Part shown: piece after piece, positions 57,801 through 64,000 of the stretch
Layout: each line of letters starts with the position of its first letter
How positions within the stretch are numbered: position 1 is the stretch's first letter
NCBI GenBank assembly: GCA_003116995.1
Contig: BDSL01000018.1
Location: 1,178,001 to 1,242,000 of the forward strand
Length of the DNA: 64,000 nt
Reading direction: 5' to 3'
DNA from: Yamagishiella unicocca
Taxonomy: Eukaryota > Chlorophyta > Chlorophyceae > Chlamydomonadales > Volvocaceae
Position numbers and translations under genes: made by a program
Notes under the pieces: model-generated
Seen by the model: the letters and a program-made list of their open reading frames with translations, nothing else
Told to the model about the DNA's origin: nothing
Database searches by the model: none

Positions 57801-60800
57801 CGAAGGCTATGCACCCACTACATTTTCCCGGTCGCGTTACCGGTTCTTTTATTGTACCCCCCCCCCCACACACACACACACACCCACACCCAGGGCTACA
57901 GCCTCATCTCCGGTGTGGGCGCACGCCGCATCCAGAACGTGGTGGACCAGGAGAGCATGTACGACGACCTGGTGGGTGAGGGGGAGGCGGGAGGAGGCGG
58001 AGAGAGTGGTTGTGGGCTTTGTTGGGGGAAGTTGCGAGAGAGAGGGAGAGAGGGGGGTTAGTCAGATGGCGGCGGTGCAGGAGCATGTGGGCCGTGTGTG
58101 GCAGTTGTCCGGCGCAGCGAGGATGAGCGGCAGCCACGCACGTAATGCCGGTAGCCAGCCAGCGCATGCCCTCGCCGGCGGGGCCAGGGTCCAGGGTCCG
58201 GGCTCCGACACATCGCTGCCATCTCGAGGTGTAATTCACAACAAGTATAGCATTGTAAGGTGTGTGGCCGGCTCCCGTTAACTGACCGGACCACCGACCC
58301 AAACTCACCTGTCCACCCCTCAACATTTTCGTCGGTTCGCTTCTGCCCTTCGTTTCCCATGTCCTCGTGTAACCGGGTCTTCTCGGCCCCCCGCCAAACA
58401 GTAGCATGCGCGCGCGTCCAGGTGTCCGAAGGCTATGCACCCACTACATTTCCCCAGTCGCGTTACCGGTTCTTTTATTGTAACCCGCCCAAACAGGACC
58501 CCGCCTGGCCAGGTCTGCCCATCGGCATGGCCTCCGGCTTCACCTGGCTCAACCAGTACGGCTCCGCCCTGGGGGCCGCCTTCCCCTGGGGCATCGACTA
58601 CCCCTCGCTGCACCGCATCTCCGACACCTTCAACGTCAACACCGAGTTCGCCGTACACTGGCTGGCGCAGACGTTGGGGGTGGTGGCGGCGCTGGCGGGG
58701 TGAGCGGGGCCGGGCCTCCGGGGGGTTGTGGGGGGAGGCACGCGTGTTGGTCCCAGCAGGACGGAGCCACCCGGGGGAGTTGTGGGGGGAGGATGTGAGT
58801 ATGTGACACGACCCGACCCGACATGCAGCCAGGATTCTCTTATCACCCCCCCCCCCTACACACACACACGCGGTGACGCCCGCTCCCCGCTCCCATGCAT
58901 GCGGGTGTTTGATGCGCCGGAAGCGTGTCCTTGTGGTGTGGTGTGGTGTGGTGTGGTGTGGTGTGGTGTGGTGTGGTGTGGTGTGGTGTGGTGTGCTGTG
59001 GTAGGGCAAGTAGCCACATGACGAGCCTTCTTGAGCTCGACTCTCCGGACCCCTCCCCGCCCCGCACCCCCCTCCCCCGCACCCCCCCCCCCCGCACCCC
59101 GTTCTGCAGCCGCCTCTCCTCGCCCGGCCTGCTGGGCCCCCCCGCCGTGGTGCTGGAGATGTCAACCACCTCGGGACCCCCGCCGCTGAGCGTCCAGTTC
59201 GCAGTCAAGGTGGAGGGTGAGGCCCCGGGGCGGGGTCGAGGAAGACCCGTGGGGGGGCCGGGGAAACCCGCGGTCCGGAAAGTCTGGGCACACCGGGAGT
59301 TCTTCCCGGGGGAATGGTGAGGGGTGGAGGGCTAGCGATGGGTGGTCGTACCATATGCATATGCTCCCTGTCGTTCTCATGCGGCACCCCCGTCTGGATT
59401 CGCGGCCGCCGCAGCCATCCGCTCTATACTCTCCACTCCCTGCCTGCCCCCCTCTCTCCCCTCCTTAACCACCGCAACCACCACAACCGCCCTCACGACG
59501 CCAGGCGATCCGGCTGCCGTGGCCTCTGTTGAGTACGACTTCGGCGACGGCGGCCATTCGTACCAGGCCCAGCCCGTCCACGTGTTCCAGGAGCCGGGCC
59601 GGGCGTTGTACGGCAGCGTCACGGTGGTGTTCAGCACCGGATCTGCGGTGACCAAGGTGGGCCGGCGCACTACCTGGGGGGGGGGCTATGAGGGGGCTAT
59701 GTGGAGGGCTCTGCCCCCATTGGTTTACGCCGCACGTGTCCTGCCCCGATGCGGCCGAGCCACATACGTCGTGAGCCTGGAGCAGTGGACGGAGTGGCAG
59801 CCTCAGGGGGACGGAGTGACAGCCTCACAGGGGGTGGGGTCCCACGTGTCTTGCTCGCTTCGACCTGGCCGAGTAGGGTGCGCGAACTGACGCCCTCCCC
59901 GCCCCCTCCTCCCCGCCTGCTCCTCCCCGCCTGCTGTCGTGCCGGGCTGCAGAGCTTCTCCGTCTTCACCAGCTGGCCCGAGGGCTCAGCTCCGGCGCTG
60001 CAGCCGCCCGCGGGCATGACGCTGGTGGCGCGGCTGGCGCACGGCGCCCCGCCCTCCGAGTGGGGCGGCCCCCTGCCGCCGCTGCTGGTCGCCACGTCAG
60101 CCGCTGAGGGACCCGACAGCGGCGTTCTCGTCCGCGGTGGGTGGGTGGGGAGGGGGCGGGGTGGGCCCAGGCCCGCATCACGTATCACCACCGCGGGCTT
60201 CGCCGCCGTGGCCTGGATGCCGTACTCATGCCGTACTCATGTACTCCCGGGACGACGCTCGACCTCCGAATTTGTACAAACGTAAGCCAATTCCTCCAGC
60301 CATGCAATCACACCACAATTGCACCGAGCGTTTCCTGCTCGGTTCTACGTTTCAGTGCCGACCCACGGGTCTCCACTCAGACCTCTTCCACCCTGCGACC
60401 CTCCCCCCCCCGCCCCGGGTTTCCTTGCGGATTCTCTTAACCCCCCCCCTCCGTCCCTTCCTTCCGCAGGCGACGTGACTGCGGGAATGGCCGTCTCAAC
60501 CGCCAACTTGGCGTGGCAGGGCCCCCAAGCCGCCTGGAGCGGGTACGCGCTGCGCCCCTCCCGCTACGAGGACGTCGCCAACTACACGCTGCCGCCGGGG
60601 CCGGCGGTGCAGCTGCTGCTGGGGGCGGCCTGGGGCGGCCTGGTGCTGGAGGCGTGGGTCTACGTGGACAAGTTCCTCAGCTACGGCCGCGGCAACGTGC
60701 CCATGCTGGGGCTGCGAGACGGCAGGGACCGCTTCTTCGGGCTGCAGGTACGAGCGTACGGCACAGCATCCCCCAAAGCCTGGTGGCCGCCTGGTAGTCC

Positions 60801-63800
60801 GGACGGGTGATGGGGCGAGGCGCGAGGGGCGGGTCGTCCCCCCCATGCAGCATATCGCCCGTTAGCACGCAAGCAGTGCCACACACACACGGCCACAGCG
60901 AACGCGCCCACATGCGCCGCCCCCTCATACCCGCCCCCTCATACCCGCCCCCTCATACCCGCCCCCTCATACCCGCCCCCTCATACCCGCCCCCTCATAC
61001 CCGCCCCCTCATACCCACCCTCTCATACCCCCCCGCGAAACACACACGCGCACGCAGGGCTCCATCTGGTACGGCAACCAGGTGGTGATGGGGCTGCAGG
61101 TGGTGGCCAACGAGACCCACCTGGGCCCCCGCCTCGTCCTGGGCCGCTGGCACCACATCCGCATCGCCGCCCTGCCCGACCTGGAGCCCTCGCCCGACCT
61201 GCCCGCGGGCTCCCCGGGCAGCTGCAGCGCCTGGGTTGATGGCCAGCTGGCGGCGCAGGTGGCGGGGTGCAGCTCGCAGAAGGTTCTGGACTACTGCGGC
61301 ACGCTGTCTGGCAACATCCGGCTGGTGGTGGGCTACTTCAAGGGGTGAGCCGGCGGGAGGGCGGCGAGGAAGGGGGCCGCGGCGGGTGGGCTGCGGGAGG
61401 GCGGCGAGGAAGGGGGGGGCGGCGAGTGGGCTGCGGGAGGGCGGCGAGGAAGGGGGGGGGCGGCGAGTGGGATGCGGGAGGGCGGCGAGGAAGGGGGGGC
61501 GGCGAGTGGGATGCGGGAGGGCGGCGAGGAAGGGGGGGCGGCGAGTGGGATGCGGGAGGGCGGCGAGGAAGGGGGGGCGGCGAGTGGGATGCGGGAGGGC
61601 GGCGAGGAAGGGGGGGCGGCGGGTGGGTTGCAAGGGAAACACCGCGGGTGGGTGGGTGGGCGGGTAGCAAGGATGCCCGAGAAATGGCGCATGGGGGAGG
61701 GGAGACGGAAGGCGGGTTGGAGAGCGGTTTGTACGCGCGGCTGAGGTGGGTGAGTGGGGGATCTCCCGCCGCCCGACTAGTGGGCTGCGTGGTGTCCTTC
61801 AGAACGTATGGTCGTAAGGCTGTTTGCTCTGAGGGGGGCCGGGGCGGTATCCGCGGGGGCTGCTGAGCTGCGGCACCCTGGAACCCTGACTCGCAGGTAC
61901 GTCGACAACCTGCGCATCTACGGCTCCCCCGCGAGAAACCTGTCCACCATCTGCGGCCCTCGGCCGCCGCCGCCGTCGCCCCCGCGGCCGCCGCCGTCGC
62001 CAGCCGTCGACAACCGCTTCTACCCGCTCACCATCGACCGCGGCACCGTGGCCGTCCTCGACTCCGACTCCGCCTGCGGCTCCTCCGGCGCCGCACTGGC
62101 GGCGACGCTGCCGCTGCGCCTGTACGGCAACGGCGCGCCGACGGGCAGCGCGCTCGTCCCGTCCGTGTCCACCTTCCCGCAGGGCCTGTCCGCCTCCGCC
62201 GACGGCGTCCCTGCGGACCCCGCCGACCCCTACGGCGACCTGGGCAACACGCAGTGGATGCGACCTCCCGCCGGCTGCAGCCTTCGCCTCAGCAGCCAGG
62301 CCGCGCGGAACAGCAGCGCCGGCCTGGCCTGGTACGTGCCCAGCGCCGCCCTGGCGGCGGCGCAGGCCTCTGGCGCCTTCAGCATCGACGCCAAAGTGTT
62401 TGTGGAGGTTTGGCGCACGGGCTACTCCTTCTGGAACGCCGACGTGCTGGGCGTCATGACCAACTGGGACGCGTTCTTCAAGCTCAGCCACGACGTCTGG
62501 ACCAACGCCAAGGTGCTGCTGTCCAGCCCCGCGGCCGCCACCACGGGCGACTTCGCGGGCGTGTTGGTGAACACCTCGCAGCTGGAGGCGGCGCTGACCC
62601 CCAACTGCTGGCACCACATCGCGCTGACCGCCAACGCAACCACCTGCGCCGTGGCGGTGGACGGGGTGGAGGTGGCGGCGGGGGCGTGCAACGCGACCAA
62701 GCTGCTGCCGGCGGCGGGCTCCACGACCGCCAAGATGACGCTGTCGGTGGGCGGCATTCGCGGCTGGGTGGACGAGCTGCGCGTGTCGTCGGTGTGGAGG
62801 CGCACCCAGCGGCCAGGGGTGAGGGGCTGGGGTGGGCAGGGGCTGGGGTGGGTGGCCGAGAGGCTGGCTGGGTGCCCGGCGGATCGGTGGTGTTTCTGTT
62901 TCCGGTTCTGCGGGGTGTTGTACCAGGTCAATGTGCTCCCCATGGGCTGGCTCAACAGCCCCTACTGGTATCTTGAGATCATGCGCAATGTGGCTTGCAC
63001 ATTGCACATTGCGCATGATCTCAGTGTACCAGTAGGGACTGTTGAGCCAGCCCATGGGGAGCGCATTGACCTGGTACAACACCCGGCAGAAGGGAGGTTA
63101 CAATATAAGAACCGTAGAAGGGAGGGAGGGAGGGGGGCTTCCTGGCGGCAGCGTCGTGGTCTCGGCTGCATGATGTCTGGGTGAGAGGCTCGCAGCTGTG
63201 TCGCATAGCTGCAGCCTGTTATAGGGTTTCCATATCCTTTATGCTTGTATGACAGGCCGTCCTTTGAACCTGCTCGGCCCCACAGTAACGCCCTCGCATC
63301 GTGCCTGGCTTCGCCGCAGGAGTCCGCCTGGTCTCCGCCGCCGCCTCCGCCGCCCCCGCCGCCGCCGCCTCCCTCGCCTCCCTCGCCGGCCCCTCCCTCG
63401 CCTCCCCTCCCTCCCGCCGCCTCCCTCATCGACTCGACGACTCTCTGGCTGCTCGGCCCCGCCGCTGCCAGCTGCCCGCCCGCCGGTTCGGGGTCGCAGC
63501 AGGTGGACAACACTAGCTCGGCACTGGCCGCTCAGCTGTACTCTGGCGGCATGCCCAGTGGGCTGCTCCCGACGACCGCTGTGGGGGCCCCGGTGCTGCT
63601 GGCGCCTCTGGGCGCTGCGGGACAGGTGCGTGGCAGTGTGGGACAGGGTGGCAGTGTGGGACAGGTGTGTGGCTGGGTGGCTGGGTGGCAGGGTTGCGGG
63701 GGGCAGGGCACAGGGTGGGCGGGGAGCAGGTTGCGGACTGAGACGCAGCTGACGGGGTCAGGACGGGAAGTGGCAGCCGGGGCCGCGTCGCATGTTTTGA

Positions 63801-64000
63801 GGCTCGGAAGGCGGACAGCACGCACCCGGATGATTAGGACTGCCTCCCCTGCCCTGCCCCATGCCCCATGCCCCGCCCCCGTCGCTGCTCCGCCGCAGCC
63901 GCCCTTCTTCTCCGGCCACGAGAGCGGCTGCGCAGTGGCCTTCAACCACAGCGCCTGCGGCTCGTGCGCCTACATCAAGTACACCTTGTCAGTCGCTGCC
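51823..64000 (+). CDS. Modular GH9 cellulase with Ig-like, PKD and LamG-like domains, 3' end outside window
   Basis: Exons: 51823-52027, 52361-52620, 53095-53257, 53649-53994, 54219-54374, 54647-54752, 55247-55337, 55433-55554, 55788-56015, 56463-56675, 57017-57095, 57326-57513, 57894-57971, 58497-58699, 59110-59216, 59505-59656, 59953-60136, 60470-60747, 61058-61344, 61897-62818, 63320-63625 and 63899 onward, all in phase (1592 codons so far). An N-terminal Ig-like domain (about 70-270) precedes a GH9 catalytic domain with the Asp motif GGHHDAGDYGKY (363-374), TNPYGLAL, YMLGVNPQ and the acid Glu795 in NTEFAVHW. Then come a PKD domain (SGPPPLSVQF, EYDFGDG), two LamG-like domains (RWHHIRIA and CWHHIALTAN, each with a closing VDNLRIY/VDELRVS strand), and a third module after proline-rich linkers (PPPPSPPRPPPSP). 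GH9 enzymes cleave beta-1,4-glucans. Secretion is inferred; the signal peptide and true ATG are uncertain. One intron has a GC donor (54753). Confidence 0.9.
52657..52976. repeat. 77-bp minisatellite, four units, in GH9 intron
   Basis: CGACCCASATGGGGCTGTAG begins at 52657, 52734, 52811 and 52888, and a truncated fifth unit begins at 52965. The period is exactly 77 bp and units differ by a few substitutions. Confidence 0.95.
55135..55211. repeat. 14-bp tandem repeat in GH9 intron
   Basis: About five and a half units of CGGTTGACCTGTGT lie just upstream of the acceptor at 55246. Confidence 0.9.
56040..56063 (-). repeat. Dispersed intronic repeat, family A copy 3
   Basis: GGAGACCCGCGGGTCGGCAC lies 25 bp after the GH9 5' splice site at 56016, in the same orientation relative to the gene as the RFC1 copy near 4351. 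Confidence 0.7.
56116..56172. repeat. GGGGCW hexanucleotide repeat
   Basis: About nine units of GGGGCA or GGGGCT in a GH9 intron. Confidence 0.85.
57795..57856 (+). repeat. Family B intronic repeat, copy 1 (62 bp)
   Basis: A 62-bp block starting GGTGTCCGAAGGCTATGCAC and ending TTCTTTTATTGTA, located 37 bp before the acceptor of the exon at 57894. It differs from the block at 58421-58482 at only two positions. Confidence 0.9.
58421..58482 (+). repeat. Family B intronic repeat, copy 2 (62 bp)
   Basis: Same block as at 57795, here ending 14 bp before the acceptor of the next exon (58497). A diverged, inverted remnant of its right end may lie at 63096-63118. Confidence 0.9.
58931..59003. repeat. 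GGTGT pentanucleotide repeat
   Basis: About 14 tandem units of GTGTG/GGTGT in the GH9 intron before the PKD exons. Confidence 0.95.
60350..60374 (+). repeat. Dispersed intronic repeat, family A copy 4
   Basis: TTTCAGTGCCGACCCACGGG lies towards the 3' end of the GH9 intron 60137-60469, in opposite orientation to the copy at 56040. Confidence 0.7.
60919..61030. repeat. 14-bp tandem repeat GCCCCCTCATACCC
   Basis: About eight units, the last one or two degenerate, in the GH9 intron between the two exons of the first LamG-like domain. Confidence 0.95.
61353..61636. repeat. 39-41 bp G-rich minisatellite, seven units
   Basis: GCGGGAGGGCGGCGAGGAAG starts at 61353, 61393, 61433, 61474, 61513, 61552 and 61591. 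Unit length varies only through the length of the G-run after GAGGAA. Confidence 0.95.
62906..63091. repeat. Hairpin element with 87-bp inverted arms in GH9 intron
   Basis: The left arm (62906-62992) and right arm (63005-63091) are inverted repeats with a few mismatches, separated by a 12-bp loop. Reading into the hairpin, each arm encodes YQVNxLPMGWLNSPYWY, which resembles the retroelement reverse-transcriptase segment around LPxGxxNSP. The element lies in the intron 62819-63319. Confidence 0.9.

Noticed and set aside
61799..63082. 427-codon minus-strand ORF
   Set aside because: Mostly the reverse frame of the second LamG-like exon. Only its first residues, from the hairpin, resemble a real protein (RT-like).

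Overview
This window is nuclear DNA from a green alga, most likely a volvocine or other chlamydomonadalean species. The evidence is its high GC content, genes split into many short exons by GT-AG (occasionally GC-AG) introns, TGTAA polyadenylation signals, a chloroplast-type sensor kinase, a mitochondrial ClpP, and a secreted cellulase with proline-rich linkers like those of algal extracellular-matrix proteins. The species cannot be fixed from the sequence alone. Exons were joined by hand from reading-frame continuity, splice sites and family motifs. Five gene models are phase-consistent from end to end.

Layout, left to right: RFC1, the clamp-loader large subunit (minus strand, 3' end outside the window); divergent from it, PP2A methylesterase PME-1 (plus); a 113-residue PAM2-motif protein (plus); a degenerate LINE present as two head-to-head copies with complementary internal deletions (13.2-18.7 kb); SLY1/SCFD1, an ER-Golgi Sec1/Munc18 protein (minus, 8 exons, 637 aa); a fusion of a CobB/CbiA-like domain to a BtuF-like cobalamin-binding domain (plus); ClpP protease (plus, 7 exons, 227 aa); a chloroplast-sensor-kinase-like protein lacking the phospho-acceptor His (plus); tRNA-Thr(AGU); a DHX40-type DEAH helicase (plus, 17 exons, 807 aa); and a very large GH9 cellulase with PKD and LamG-like modules (plus, running off the right edge).

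The genes are unrelated housekeeping and accessory functions, as expected in a eukaryotic chromosome; there are no operons. RFC1/PME-1 and SLY1/CobB-BtuF are divergent pairs sharing short upstream regions. The introns are rich in minisatellites, and several, in different genes, carry copies of the same short dispersed repeats.

The most interesting items are the CobB-BtuF fusion, whose amidotransferase half has lost its catalytic cysteine; the paired LINE derivatives; the kinase-dead-looking sensor kinase; the GH9-PKD-LamG protein; an 87-bp-arm hairpin that encodes a reverse-transcriptase-like peptide inside a cellulase intron; and the dispersed intronic repeat family.
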